From Arthrobacter citreus (GTDB taxonomy: Bacteria; Actinomycetota; Actinomycetes; Actinomycetales; Micrococcaceae), in assembly GCF_009192745.1 (NCBI RefSeq), contig NZ_VTFV01000006.1, positions 83,863 through 147,862 on the forward strand: DNA of 64,000 nt, written 5' to 3'. The notes under the pieces were generated by a model. It had not been told where the DNA came from, made no database searches, and worked only from the letters and a program-made list of their open reading frames with translations. Both the position numbers and the translations under genes were made by a program. This document shows, piece by piece, positions 8,711-18,072 of this stretch (positions are counted from its first letter, which is position 1; every line of letters begins with the position of its first letter).

Positions 8711-9232
8711 TCAGCAGTCCCCGCTCACCTGATCTGCGTACTGAGGCGGCCAGACGACCCTGAAGCGTTCGAAGACTATTTCGTCGGCTTCAGACCACTG
8801 GCGGCCCTGGGCCGCCGAAACCCGCGTCCAGTACCGGCGGTGCTCACACTGCCAGCTTTCGAGGCTCAGGTCATCTTCCCCTTCTTCCCGGGCAAAGGCC
8901 GCGTCAGCCGTAGGAAAGGACCCCAGCCGCAGTTCGATGCTGCGCAGGATGACCTGCGGTGTGCCCGTCCCGTCGCAGGCGATCCAGTGGGATCCGATGC
9001 GGGGCACCGCGTCACCCCTGGCCAGGAAGTCCGCGACGAGTTCCGACGTCGCGCGCTTCCTCCCGCTGAGCACGTGGGCGAGAAGTTCGTCAGCGAGCCG
9101 CCGCGTATCCCCGAAATGCTCCACGGTGTATTCCGGGCAGGCGGCCGCCGCCTCCGGGTGCGCGGCGGAGTACTTCTGCCACATTCGGATGGCCGCGTCC
9201 TGATCAACTGGGTGTACCGGGTCAGATTCCAC
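8711..9232 (-). CDS. ASCH-domain protein
   Basis: A 173-residue protein with the ASCH (PUA-like) fold: HVLSGRKRATSEL, the G-x-K-x-x-T/S region typical of the family, is at about residues 53-65, followed by the hydrophobic strands PQVILRSIELRLGSF. ASCH proteins are thought to bind RNA or act as RNA-associated enzymes; one characterised bacterial group has amidohydrolase activity on modified nucleosides. The start is a GTG at 9232. Function here is unassigned beyond the fold. Confidence 0.85.
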   Translation of the reverse strand: MESDPVHPVDQDAAIRMWQKYSAAHPEAAAACPEYTVEHFGDTRRLADELLAHVLSGRKRATSELVADFLARGDAVPRIGSHWIACDGTGTPQVILRSIELRLGSFPTADAAFAREEGEDDLSLESWQCEHRRYWTRVSAAQGRQWSEADEIVFERFRVVWPPQYADQVSGDC

Positions 9233-9372
9233 CAGCCCATGATGTCAGGCCCGCTCGCGAAGATAGGCATATGCCCCAGTCACAGCCTGCACACCGCGCT
9301 AAAACCGGGCCTGTTCAAAATTCCCGCCGCCGTTTAGGGTCTGACTAACTGACAATCGGGGGACAAGAACAC

Positions 9373-9981
9373 ATGGGGAACCGAATTGCGGGCCCTGCGG
9401 CCGCGCTTCTGTTGGGCGCACTGCTGGCGGGCTGCGGACCGACGGACGCTGAGATCGATGAAGCCCAGGCCGTCGCGGAGGCGAAGGCCAGTCCGGTCCC
9501 CACGCCCTGGGATCCGCGGCCCTGCCCCGGCGGCGAAATCCTGCAGACGGATTCCTCCGGCACTATCCAATCCATCAGGCCGGACTGCTTCGACCAGGCC
9601 CTGGTCGAAGCAGTCGCTGAGTTCCCGGAACCGCTGCCTGCAGGCATTGACTGGCATTTCCGCACCATCAATTATTTTGATCCGGAAGAGAACCCATCGC
9701 TCGAAGTGCCGGTGATCATGGACGGCAACCAGGACGTTCAGGTGGCCGGCTTCTGGCTCTGCGCGTGGATGGATTCATATCTGCAGGCTGTGGACAGCGA
9801 TGACGCGTCCGGGCAATCGGACAGCCTGGTGTACCTGGACAGGTACACCCAGCTGCCGGCGGTCCAGGCGCACTTCGTCAACCCCGAAGACTTTGAGGCC
9901 AACGTGATCGCTCCGGCCCAGGCCGGTGATCCAACAAGCATTCGCAAGTTTTTCCAGACCTGCGGCGCCTACCGGAGCTAG
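9373..9981 (+). CDS. hypothetical lipoprotein
   Basis: The 202-residue protein has a lipoprotein signal peptide, MGNRIAGPAAALLLGALLAGC, with lipobox LAGC. Two soluble segments carry CPGGEILQT and a later DCFDQALVEA, suggesting a disulphide, plus FWLCAWMDSYLQA and FFQTCGAYRS at the end. No known domain is seen. The ATG at 9373 follows a GGGGGACAAG ribosome site. It stands alone between a convergent-side gap and the following MFS gene. Confidence 0.8.
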   Translation: MGNRIAGPAAALLLGALLAGCGPTDAEIDEAQAVAEAKASPVPTPWDPRPCPGGEILQTDSSGTIQSIRPDCFDQALVEAVAEFPEPLPAGIDWHFRTINYFDPEENPSLEVPVIMDGNQDVQVAGFWLCAWMDSYLQAVDSDDASGQSDSLVYLDRYTQLPAVQAHFVNPEDFEANVIAPAQAGDPTSIRKFFQTCGAYRS

Positions 9982-10147
9982 GCCAGCCCGGAAAAAGGCC
10001 TGGGCCCCGCCGGGAAACCAACAGTGGATCCGCGCGGATTCTCCCCGCGCAGGTACCCCTATCGGCTGGAACCCCTCGCACGGTGAAAGTACCTGACTTA
10101 CCGTGGCATAAGTGCACCGGGGGCTGGCCAGGGGAAGGAACCGGGCG

Positions 10148-11647
10148 ATGAACGACTCCGCGGAGGCCAACGGCCGGGCGGGCGGTGTGCTCGCCGCCAC
10201 CTGCATCTCCACCCTGGTGGTGAATGCGAACACCTCGGCGGTTAGCATCCTGCTTCCCGCTATCTCTGCGGACACCGGCACCTCCGTGGATACCCTCCAG
10301 TGGGCAGTAACCGGCTACTCGCTGGTCGGTGCTGCGGTGATCGTCACGTCAGGCTCGCTCGGCGACGTCTTCGGACGGCGCCGGGTCTTCCAGCTGGGGC
10401 TGCTGCTTTTCGTTCTCTCCTGCGTCATCATCGCATTAGCCGGCACCGGCGGAATGGTCATAGCCGGACGCCTCATCCAGGGAGCGGCCGGAGCAACCAT
10501 TCTGGCGTGCGGAATGAGCCTGCTGTCAGTGGCCAACTCGGGTGACGCGCAGCTGCGGGCGGTATCACTGTGGGGAGCGGCGGCGGCCGTGGGCGCCGCC
10601 GCCGGCCCCCTGGCGGGCGGATTGCTGGTCGACGCCACCGGCTGGCAGGGGCTGTTCTGGATCGACGCCGGAATCGCCGTCGTCTGCATTGTGCTCACCG
10701 CGGCAACCGTTGCCGAATCCCGGGATCCGAACCGGCAGCAGGCCATCGACTACGCGGGCACCATCCTGATTGCGCTGACGCTGACTCCCCTCATTCTGGG
10801 CGTTTCCAAGAGCGGTGACTGGGGCTGGTTCTCGATTGCCACGCTTGGCTGCTTCGCCATCACGGTTGTTGCCGGCTACGCCTTCATCGCCGTCGAGCGC
10901 CGGGTGGCGGTTCCGCTGCTGGACCTCTCCCTGCTGCGCAACCGTGTGCTGGTAGGTTCGACCGTCGCTATCCTCATCGGAGCTGGAACCATCAATGCAC
11001 TCATGTACCTGCTGAGCCTGTACTTCCAGGACCCCTCCACCCTGGGGTTCAGCCCACTCCAGGCCGGCCTGGCCACTCTTCCCGCCACCGCGGGCCTCGT
11101 GATCGTGGCTCCGCTGGTGCCCCGGCTGGCAGCGAAGGTGGGCGGCCGGCAAACCGTTGGCATCGGGTTCGCCCTGACCACCGCCGGCTTTGTCATTGTC
11201 GGTTTCACGGAGGCGACGTGGGCCTATCCCCTGTTTCTGCTGCCGCTGATTGCCATCGCGGTGGGGATGGGCCTCTCCAACGGTCCGGCGTCATCGGCTG
11301 CCACCGCAGCCGTGCCCGGAAATCAGGTGGGCGGCGCCTCGGGGATCTCCAATATGGCCCGCTACGTCGGGGCAGCGGTTGCCACGGCGCTGGCCGCCAC
11401 CATCTACGGCAATGTCGTCAGCGCGCAGACAGCTGAAGGCGCCGCCGCCGGGGATGCCCTGGCCTCGGGGCTGACAGCTGCCGCATGGGTGATGGCGGTG
11501 TTCAGCTTGCTCGGCGTGCTGATGGCCTTCGTGATGGGGCGGCACCGGCGGGTCCAAGGCACCCTGCAGGACGCCGCCGCTTCCGCAGCGGCTGCCACGT
11601 TCACTTTGCCAACAACGGCTACCTCCCGGCCCACCAGTATCACGTAA
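10148..11647 (+). CDS. MFS transporter, DHA2 (14-helix) drug exporter family
   Basis: A 499-residue permease whose hydrophobic segments fit the 14-helix DHA2 group. The N terminus has NANTSAVSILLPAISADTG in helix 1 and GSLGDVFGRRRVFQLG, the MFS motif A between helices 2 and 3. VGAAAGPLAGGLLVDATGW matches the antiporter motif C region. The start is the ATG at 10148 after GGGGAAGGAA; a longer frame upstream lacks a ribosome site. Proton-driven export of drugs or metabolites is expected; the substrate is unknown. Confidence 0.9.
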   Translation: MNDSAEANGRAGGVLAATCISTLVVNANTSAVSILLPAISADTGTSVDTLQWAVTGYSLVGAAVIVTSGSLGDVFGRRRVFQLGLLLFVLSCVIIALAGTGGMVIAGRLIQGAAGATILACGMSLLSVANSGDAQLRAVSLWGAAAAVGAAAGPLAGGLLVDATGWQGLFWIDAGIAVVCIVLTAATVAESRDPNRQQAIDYAGTILIALTLTPLILGVSKSGDWGWFSIATLGCFAITVVAGYAFIAVERRVAVPLLDLSLLRNRVLVGSTVAILIGAGTINALMYLLSLYFQDPSTLGFSPLQAGLATLPATAGLVIVAPLVPRLAAKVGGRQTVGIGFALTTAGFVIVGFTEATWAYPLFLLPLIAIAVGMGLSNGPASSAATAAVPGNQVGGASGISNMARYVGAAVATALAATIYGNVVSAQTAEGAAAGDALASGLTAAAWVMAVFSLLGVLMAFVMGRHRRVQGTLQDAAASAAAATFTLPTTATSRPTSIT

Positions 11648-11762
11648 GCATCTCTTTTCGCCTGAGCCGGCCCGATTCACTTGACATCACTGGTTACCTC
11701 CTGAGGCCGGTTTCATACTGAACTCATCATTAGGCTGGCCTACCTGATTCGGAGGCATTCTC

Positions 11763-11798
11763 ATGACTGCGCACGCGATACCAAGTGAGTCACCATGA
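11763..11798 (+). CDS. 11-residue leader peptide coupled to permease
   Basis: The short frame MTAHAIPSESP starts at an ATG 8 bases after GGAGG, a stronger ribosome site than that of the permease. Its TGA overlaps the permease ATG as ATGA at 11795-11798. The arrangement implies that ribosomes finish the leader and reinitiate at the permease. No run of a single amino acid is present, so classical attenuation is not indicated. Confidence 0.5.
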   Translation: MTAHAIPSESP

Positions 11799-13255
11799 GC
11801 ACCGCCGACATTCCGATAGACGGCTCAGGGTCGACGGCGGCGGCCCGGACCCGCCCCACCAGCACCCAGTGGATTTCCTGGATTGCACTGGCAATGATGA
11901 CCACCAGTTCGGTGGCCAGCCTGCGGGCAGCACCCACAATGGCCGTCTACGGCCTGGCCTGCGTTTTCCTGTACCTGCTGCCTGCCCTGGTATTCCTGCT
12001 GCCCACCTCGCTTGTCTCCGCGGAGCTCGCTTCGGGCTGGACGGGCGGCGTCTACAAATGGGTTTCGGAGGGAATCTCAAAGCCCATGGGCTTCCTGGCC
12101 GTGTGGTGCCAGTTCGCCATGACCATCTTCTACTACCCCAGCCTGCTGGGGTTCGTCGCGAGTACGCTCGCCTATGTCATTAATCCCCAGCTCGCGAGCA
12201 GCGGGGTGTGGACGGCCTGCGTAATCATCGTCGTCTACTGGTCCGGTGTGTGGGTGTCCTCGCGCGGCACCAAAGGCGTGGCGGGGCTGGCCAGCGGCGG
12301 GCTGATCATCGGGACACTGGTTCCGGGCGTTGTCCTGGTGACCCTCGGCGTCGTCTTCCTGGGACAGGGCAATGAATCTGCGGCGCCAATGACCGCCGAA
12401 AATCTGTTCCCGGTCTGGGCCGGGCTCTCCAGCCTGGTGCTGATCGTCAATAATTTCCTCTCCTACTCCGGGATGGAAATGAACGCCGTGCATGTATCCT
12501 CGCTGAAGAATCCGGCGAAGGAATATCCCAAGGCGATGTTCCTGGCCATGGGACTGGTGCTCGCGATCTTTATCCTGCCCGCCCTGGCTATCGCTTGGAT
12601 CGTTCCGGCAGAGGAGCTCTCCCTCACCGCCGGTGTCATGCAGGCGTTCGACGCCGTCTTCGCGAATTTTGGCTGGCAGTGGCTGACGCCGATCGTCGGG
12701 ATCATGCTGGTGACGGCGTCCCTGGGCGGCATGCTCACCTGGCTGGCCGGGCCATCCAAGGGGCTGCTGCTGATATCGAGGCAGGAAGGTTACCTTCCGC
12801 CGTTCCTGCAGAAGCTCAACAAGAACGGTGTCCAGCAGAACATCCTGGTGGTCCAGGGAATCGTCACCACGGTGATCGGCCTGGCCTACGCGCTGCTGCC
12901 AAACGTTTCGAGTGCGTACTGGATTTTCTCCGTCATCACCACCCAGGTGTACCTGATCATGTACCTGCTGATGTTCGTGGCTGCGGTCCGTCTGCGGCAG
13001 AAGCACCCGGACCATCCGCGCGGGTTCCGCGCCCCCATGCTCCTGGGGCTGTGCGGTGTGGGCTTCGCGGCCTCCCTGGCGGCGCTGCTGGTCGGGTTCG
13101 TGCCGCCGTCGCAGTTCGCGTCCGGCAATCCGGGGATCTACGTCCTGATTGTTGGCGGCGGCGCCCTGGGCCTGGGCCTTCTGGTGCCGTTCCTGTTCTA
13201 CCGGTTCCGTAAGCCTTCCTGGAAACAGGACGCACTGCCGGAGGTGGAGTCATGA
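11795..13255 (+). CDS. APC-superfamily amino-acid permease (glutamate/GABA antiporter-like)
   Basis: A 486-residue permease with about 12 predicted helices. The opening WISWIALAMMTTSSVASLRA and the sequence WVSEGISKPMGFLAVWCQF in the third helix region resemble the GadC/YjeM branch of the APC superfamily. It should exchange or import an amino acid. Translation probably depends on reinitiation from the leader frame. The next gene overlaps by ATGA, and an M20 dipeptidase ends the operon, so the substrate may be an amino acid or dipeptide that is processed by it. Confidence 0.88.
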   Translation: MSTADIPIDGSGSTAAARTRPTSTQWISWIALAMMTTSSVASLRAAPTMAVYGLACVFLYLLPALVFLLPTSLVSAELASGWTGGVYKWVSEGISKPMGFLAVWCQFAMTIFYYPSLLGFVASTLAYVINPQLASSGVWTACVIIVVYWSGVWVSSRGTKGVAGLASGGLIIGTLVPGVVLVTLGVVFLGQGNESAAPMTAENLFPVWAGLSSLVLIVNNFLSYSGMEMNAVHVSSLKNPAKEYPKAMFLAMGLVLAIFILPALAIAWIVPAEELSLTAGVMQAFDAVFANFGWQWLTPIVGIMLVTASLGGMLTWLAGPSKGLLLISRQEGYLPPFLQKLNKNGVQQNILVVQGIVTTVIGLAYALLPNVSSAYWIFSVITTQVYLIMYLLMFVAAVRLRQKHPDHPRGFRAPMLLGLCGVGFAASLAALLVGFVPPSQFASGNPGIYVLIVGGGALGLGLLVPFLFYRFRKPSWKQDALPEVES

Positions 13256-13698
13256 GCACGCCGGTGGAGCATCAGCCAAAGCGCGAGCGCACCTGGATTT
13301 ACATAGTTGCCGTGGTGCTGCTTATAGGCATGGGGCTGTGGGCTGTTCTCGCCTTCGGGGCTGCCAGGCAGTCACGGGAAGCAGGGGAGAAAGCTGACAG
13401 GTTCATTACGCTGGTCGAGGCCGCCGGCGTAAACACTCCGGACAAGGACCAGGTGGTCCGCATCCTGGGCGACGACGGCGGGGCGGCCTGCGCCAATCCG
13501 AACGCGGCGCTGAGCCGGGCAACCCTGAATTCGATGCTTGCCAACGGAGCCACGGGCCCCGGCGCCCGGCCGGTGATTTCCGACCGCCGGGCGGTCCTGG
13601 GACAGCTGCTGATCATCGAGGTTTACTGCCCCGACGAGCTGGATGAGTTCAAGGCCTCGATCGAGGACCTAAAGACCGACGACGTGACAGGAACCTGA
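13252..13698 (+). CDS. single-pass membrane protein, hypothetical
   Basis: The 148-residue protein has one transmembrane helix (residues about 15-37, TWIYIVAVVLLIGMGLWAVL) and an outside domain of about 110 residues with two cysteines, AACANP and EVYCPDE, that could pair. It overlaps the permease by four bases and sits two bases before the dipeptidase, so it is part of the same operon. I do not recognise the domain; an accessory role to the permease is inference. Confidence 0.75.
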   Translation: MSTPVEHQPKRERTWIYIVAVVLLIGMGLWAVLAFGAARQSREAGEKADRFITLVEAAGVNTPDKDQVVRILGDDGGAACANPNAALSRATLNSMLANGATGPGARPVISDRRAVLGQLLIIEVYCPDELDEFKASIEDLKTDDVTGT

Positions 13699-13700
13699 CC

Positions 13701-15050
13701 ATGGATCCACGGGAACGCGTGGCCCGGCTGATGCCGCAGGCACACCAGGAACTGGCCGAGCTGGTTGCGATTAAGTCGGTGGCCGATCCGCGGCAGTTTC
13801 CGCCGGAAGAGTGCCAGCGGGCCGCGCAGTGGGTGAGGGATAAATTCGCGCAGACCGGTTTCACCGATGCCCGGCTGGAGGAGACACCGGACGGCAGCAT
13901 GGTAGTTCTCGGTTCTCGGCCCAGTGCCGACCCGCAGGCACCCACCGTGCTGCTGTACGCGCATTACGATGTCCAGCCGCCGCTTGATGACAGTGCCTGG
14001 CGGACTCCGCCGTTTGAGCTGACGGAGGTGGACGGCCGCTGGTTTGGGCGCGGCGCGGCGGACTGCAAGGGCAACATCGTGATGCATCTGGCGGCCCTGC
14101 GGGCATTGGGCGAGAACATCCCGGTAAACCTCAAACTCGTCGTCGAGGGTTCGGAGGAGCAGGGCACCGGCGGGTTGGAGGCGTTCGTCGAGTCCCATCC
14201 GGATCTGCTCCGTGCTGACGCGATCCTGGTCTGCGATACCGGCAACGCGGCAGTGGGTTCGCCGGCGGCCACGGTGAGCCTGCGCGGGATGGTCAACGTT
14301 GTCGTGGCGGTTGAAGCCCTCAACTCGGAAATCCATTCCGGGATGTTCGGCGGACCGGCACCGGATGCCCTCGCTGCGCTGGTGGTACTGCTCGGCAGCC
14401 TCCGCGATGCACAGGGGAACACGACCGTCGCCGGTCTGGACAACAGCCGCCACTGGTCCGGCGCCGCCTATGACCCGGAGCAGTTCCGCCGGGACGCAGG
14501 CGTGCTCGACGGCGTCTCGCTGCTTGGGGGCGGCACTGTCTCGGACATGCTGTGGTCGCGGCCTGCGCTCACGATTCTCGGCATCGACTGCCCGCCCGTG
14601 GTTGGGTCCGCCGCCGCGATCGTTCCGCGCGCGGCGGCCCGGCTAAATCTCCGGATCCCGCCGGGCACCGCCCCCGAGGCCGCGGAGCGGGCCCTCACCG
14701 CGCATTTGAAAGCGGCAGCTCCGTGGGGAGTACGCATCACCGTGGATGTTGAGGCAACCGGGTCACCCTTCGAGGCGTCCACTGACGGTCCCGCGTTCAA
14801 GGCCCTGGCCGCTTCCGCCCGGGAGGCTTACGGCCGCCCCATGACAAGCCTCGGCCAGGGCGGTTCGATTCCGCTGTGCAACGTCTTCCAACAGACGTAT
14901 CCCAACGCAGAGATCATCCTCATGGGTGTGGAGGAACCCCAGGCCCTCATCCACGCCCCCAATGAAAGTGTGGCTCCCAGCGAGATCGAAAATATGGCAC
15001 TGACCGAGGCCCTTTTCCTGGCACGGTACGGCGCTGCGAACGCGCGTTAA
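13701..15050 (+). CDS. M20-family metallopeptidase (dipeptidase)
   Basis: This 449-residue enzyme has the M20 signatures: LLYAHYDVQPP (first metal histidine and catalytic aspartate), WFGRGAADCKGN (bridging Asp), VEGSEEQGTGG (catalytic Glu and metal Glu), and a C-terminal GVEEPQALIHAPNESV with the last metal histidine. The dimerisation domain lies between about residues 195 and 350. It belongs to the CNDP/dipeptidase-like group, which hydrolyses dipeptides in the cytoplasm. The same operon encodes the permease, so import and hydrolysis are probably linked. Confidence 0.92.
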   Translation: MDPRERVARLMPQAHQELAELVAIKSVADPRQFPPEECQRAAQWVRDKFAQTGFTDARLEETPDGSMVVLGSRPSADPQAPTVLLYAHYDVQPPLDDSAWRTPPFELTEVDGRWFGRGAADCKGNIVMHLAALRALGENIPVNLKLVVEGSEEQGTGGLEAFVESHPDLLRADAILVCDTGNAAVGSPAATVSLRGMVNVVVAVEALNSEIHSGMFGGPAPDALAALVVLLGSLRDAQGNTTVAGLDNSRHWSGAAYDPEQFRRDAGVLDGVSLLGGGTVSDMLWSRPALTILGIDCPPVVGSAAAIVPRAAARLNLRIPPGTAPEAAERALTAHLKAAAPWGVRITVDVEATGSPFEASTDGPAFKALAASAREAYGRPMTSLGQGGSIPLCNVFQQTYPNAEIILMGVEEPQALIHAPNESVAPSEIENMALTEALFLARYGAANAR

Positions 15051-15096
15051 CTGGGACCGGCCGCGGTTGGATGCCGGGGCCGGTGGAACTCGGGTC

Positions 15097-15939
15097 TCAG
15101 ACCGCGACCGCAGGAGCCACGGGTTCAAACGGATACTGCTCCTGGTCACCGCCTCGCACGACGACACCCGTTGCCTCCGGCACAGCCTGCCACGCGCCGC
15201 GGAAGTCACCCAGCGGCTCGCTGACCACCAGCCGCGAATCCTCCGAGAGCTTACCGAGCAGTTCATGCTCCGGATACTGCTCCTGGAGCGTCGCGATGTC
15301 GCTGCTGACAAAGAGCGTCCGCGAGTCCCGCACGCTGGAGTACCGGAACGCCCACGTCGTCTCACCGTCGGTGGTGGCAACGGTCATCTGGACGGGATGC
15401 TCGACGCCGCGGCGCTGCCCGGTCTCTTCGATGAAGCCCACGGCCTCGGCGACCGCCGCGCGGGGGTCCTGTTCCAGCCCGAAGGTCAGCGCGAGGTAAA
15501 AGAACATCTCCGAGTCCGTTGATCCTTCGATCTCCGGGTAGAGGCCAGGATCCACCGCCATGGCCAGGTCCCGCTTCACCTTTGGAAAATCCGTGAGCAC
15601 GCCGTTGTGCATCCAGAGCCATTTGCCGTGGCGGAACGGATGGCAGTTCGTCTGCTGGATGGCCGTGCCGGTGGTGGCCCGGATGTGCGCGAAGACGCGG
15701 CGGGCAGACGCCTGCGCAGCGAGTTCGCGCAGGTTGCGGTCGTGCCACGCTGGTTCGGTGCTGTGGAAGACGCCGGGGGTCGGTTCGGTGCCGTACCAGC
15801 CGACGCCAAACCCGTCTCCGTTGGTGGTCTCAACTCCCATGCGGGAATGCTTGCTCTGCATCACCAGTGAGTTGACCGGTTTATAGAGAAGGTCGTCCAG
15901 CCGGACCGGGGACCCTGAATACGCTAGCCAACGACACAT
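15097..15939 (-). CDS. class II glutamine amidotransferase
   Basis: The 280-residue protein starts MCRWLAYSG, placing the N-terminal nucleophile Cys2 directly after the initiator methionine as in Ntn-type glutamine amidotransferases. It continues with GDGFGVGWYG, FAHIRATTGT, and NCHPFRHGKWLWMHNG, all conserved in the YafJ/EgtC-like single-domain group. These are cytoplasmic and hydrolyse an amide, but no partner gene is nearby and no ergothioneine genes are visible, so EgtC function is not supported. It is convergent with the dipeptidase gene; a weak GC-rich hairpin sits between them. Confidence 0.9.
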   Translation of the reverse strand: MCRWLAYSGSPVRLDDLLYKPVNSLVMQSKHSRMGVETTNGDGFGVGWYGTEPTPGVFHSTEPAWHDRNLRELAAQASARRVFAHIRATTGTAIQQTNCHPFRHGKWLWMHNGVLTDFPKVKRDLAMAVDPGLYPEIEGSTDSEMFFYLALTFGLEQDPRAAVAEAVGFIEETGQRRGVEHPVQMTVATTDGETTWAFRYSSVRDSRTLFVSSDIATLQEQYPEHELLGKLSEDSRLVVSEPLGDFRGAWQAVPEATGVVVRGGDQEQYPFEPVAPAVAV

Positions 15940-16076
15940 GACGACTCCTTCGGATCGGTCCGGCTGCTATGCCGGTGGCCCGAGGGGCCAGCTTCACCCC
16001 GTCGCTGTGCTCAGGCCGCAAGGTCAGTGGACCACAGAAGGATTAACTGGTCCATACGCCCCCGAAAGTCCCCGCA

Positions 16077-16973
16077 TCAGGGCGCAGCCACAATCTGCCT
16101 CAGGGCAGTGACGACCTGCTGGACCGCAGACCGGTGCAGGGCTTCCGGCCTGCAGAGAAGGTCCACGTGCCTGGCGAGCGGCAGGTCGCGGATCGGTTTG
16201 AGAACCAGTCCGCTTCCCGGCCGCGGTGCCGCGGTGTGCCGCGGCATCAGCGCCACGGCGTTGCCGGCTGCAACGATTTCGGCCGCGATAAAGAACTCAT
16301 TGATTTGATGCGTAATGTCCAGGGGCTGCCCCGCGTGCACGGCAAGAGCCTGCAGAGCCGGCACCAGCGGGAATCCGTCCTGGACGGACACCCACTCCTC
16401 CCCGGCGAGGTCCCTCACGGTGACGCTCGGCTTCTGTGCCAGCCGGTGCTTCTCCGACATGGCGACATCCAGCGGCTCGCGCACCAGCGGAAGAACGCTG
16501 ATTGATTCCGGCCAGGGTTTGCTGTGCTCGAGGCGGTGCGCAACCACCAGGTCATAGTCGGCCGCGAGCGCGGGGAAACTCTCCTGTCCCACATCCCGGT
16601 CGGAGCAGACCAGCCGCGGACTTCCTTCACCTGCCAGGGCCGAAAGCAGCGGGCGGAACCAGGTGAGGCCCGCACTGTTGAACGCGGAAATACTGACCGT
16701 CGCCCGGGGATCCTGCAGGTACCGGGCCACGGCCTGTTCCGCGGAACTCATGGCAACGCTGATATCCACCGCCGCCCGGGCCAGGGCCCGGCCGGCCTCC
16801 GTCAGGACCAGGTTCCGTCCCCGCCGTTCGGTGAGCGGCACTTCAATGCGGCGCTGCAGGGCGGTGAGCTGCTGGGAGACTGCCGACGGCGAGACGTGGG
16901 AGGCGCGGGCGACGGCGGCAAGACTGCCCCGCTCGCCAAGTTCCCGAAGAAGCCGGAGCTGATAAAGATCCAT
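16077..16973 (-). CDS. LysR-family transcriptional regulator
   Basis: The 298-residue protein begins MDLYQLRLLRELGERGSL with the helix-turn-helix AVARASHVSPSAVSQQLTAL, followed by a type 2 periplasmic-binding effector domain. The gene is divergent from the EamA transporter, 71 bp apart, so it most likely controls it. Such LysR/EamA pairs are common in actinobacteria and often respond to an exported amino acid or metabolite (family knowledge). No ligand can be named. Confidence 0.9.
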   Translation of the reverse strand: MDLYQLRLLRELGERGSLAAVARASHVSPSAVSQQLTALQRRIEVPLTERRGRNLVLTEAGRALARAAVDISVAMSSAEQAVARYLQDPRATVSISAFNSAGLTWFRPLLSALAGEGSPRLVCSDRDVGQESFPALAADYDLVVAHRLEHSKPWPESISVLPLVREPLDVAMSEKHRLAQKPSVTVRDLAGEEWVSVQDGFPLVPALQALAVHAGQPLDITHQINEFFIAAEIVAAGNAVALMPRHTAAPRPGSGLVLKPIRDLPLARHVDLLCRPEALHRSAVQQVVTALRQIVAAP

Positions 16974-16977
16974 AAGA

Positions 16978-17016
16978 AAGACTAAACCGGCATTTCAGTT
17001 TTTGGCCTCTAGTCTT
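16978..17016. promoter_or_regulatory. candidate LysR-binding inverted repeat
   Basis: AAGACTA (16978-16984) and TAGTCTT (17010-17016) are exact inverted copies on either side of an AT-richer 25-bp middle containing CATTTCAG. They span the divergent promoter region. The spacing is wide for a single LysR site, so it may be two half sites. Confidence 0.35.
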
Positions 17017-17044
17017 ACGAATCACTTCTCATCAAACTCAAGGA

Positions 17045-18070
17045 GTGCCCTCCTCGATACTGAATCCAGCAGCCCTCCCCCGCACTGAACGACGACGCCG
17101 GGTCGCCTCGCTCCTCTCCGCGCGCAGAGTGGACCTGCTGCTTCTCCTCGTCGCAGTTGTCTGGGGCAGCAGTTATCTAGCGGCGAAAACCCTCACCGGG
17201 ACGGTCAGCGTGACCGCCATCCTGTCCCTGCGCTTTCTCATCACCGCTGTGGCGCTGGTGGTGATCTGGCTGCTCTGGCACCGCCGTCGGACCTCGCGCC
17301 GGGAGGCGGCCACCGGCGTCGTACTGGGTTTAACCCAAGCGGCCGTGCTCATCCTTGAAACTCACGGAATTGCGGGCACGAGTGCTACGAACGCCGGACT
17401 GATCATCAGCCTGGTCGTTGTGTTCACGCCCGTTACCGAGAGCATTGCCTTCCGGGTGAAGCTGCCGCGGATGGTTTTCGTAGCCGGTGTCATCGCCGTC
17501 GTGGGGGTCTGTTTGCTCGTCTCGGCAGACGGATTTGCGACCCCCGGAGCCGGGGACCTGCTTATGCTTGCCGCAGCTGCCGTGCGCTCGATCCATGTCA
17601 CAGCGGTCTCCGCACTAACCCGGGGACGCGGCTTCAGTGCGTTGAACCTGACGCTAGTCCAGAGCGTGGTCTGCGCTCTCCTCTATACCGCCGCCGATTA
17701 CCCGGGCGTGCTGCGGGCCGTGCAGGGCTTCGGCGCAGCTGAATGGATTGGCGTGCTCTACCTCGGGCTCGTGTGCAGTGTCTTCGCGTTCCTCGTCCAG
17801 ACCTGGGCCATCCAGCAGACATCAGGTTCCCGGGCGGGCCTCCTGATGGGAACCGAACCCATCTGGGCTGTCCTCATTGGAATCACCATCGGGCAGGAAT
17901 CGCTAGCCCTGCTTGGCTTCGTCGGCGCAGCCCTCATCATTGCCGGCACGTATCTGGGGTTGAGGGCGGAGGCACGCCACCGAACCGGCGCAGATCGACT
18001 GCGGGCGGGCGGCAGCGAATCGTTTGGCCAGCCGGTCCCAGCAGTTCATGCGCCCTCCCCTAGGGTGTAG
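17045..18070 (+). CDS. EamA-family (DMT) transporter
   Basis: About 340 residues with ten hydrophobic helices in two EamA repeats. The first starts DLLLLLVAVVWGSSYLAAKT, the second LLMLAAAAVRSIHVTAVS. The family exports or imports amino acids and metabolites. The GTG at 17045 is immediately next to AAGGAG, too close for a normal start, so a codon slightly downstream, or the GTG at 17128, may be used. It is divergent from the LysR gene. The kinase-like gene follows two bases later. Confidence 0.85.
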   Translation: MPSSILNPAALPRTERRRRVASLLSARRVDLLLLLVAVVWGSSYLAAKTLTGTVSVTAILSLRFLITAVALVVIWLLWHRRRTSRREAATGVVLGLTQAAVLILETHGIAGTSATNAGLIISLVVVFTPVTESIAFRVKLPRMVFVAGVIAVVGVCLLVSADGFATPGAGDLLMLAAAAVRSIHVTAVSALTRGRGFSALNLTLVQSVVCALLYTAADYPGVLRAVQGFGAAEWIGVLYLGLVCSVFAFLVQTWAIQQTSGSRAGLLMGTEPIWAVLIGITIGQESLALLGFVGAALIIAGTYLGLRAEARHRTGADRLRAGGSESFGQPVPAVHAPSPRV

Positions 18071-18072
18071 GG

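Noticed and set aside
10028..10039. ATCCGCGCGGAT palindrome upstream of the MFS gene
   Set aside because: Only 12 bp and GC-rich, likely by chance in this composition; no adjacent regulator.
15097..15939. EgtC assignment for the glutamine amidotransferase
   Set aside because: No ergothioneine biosynthesis genes are nearby, so only the family was named.
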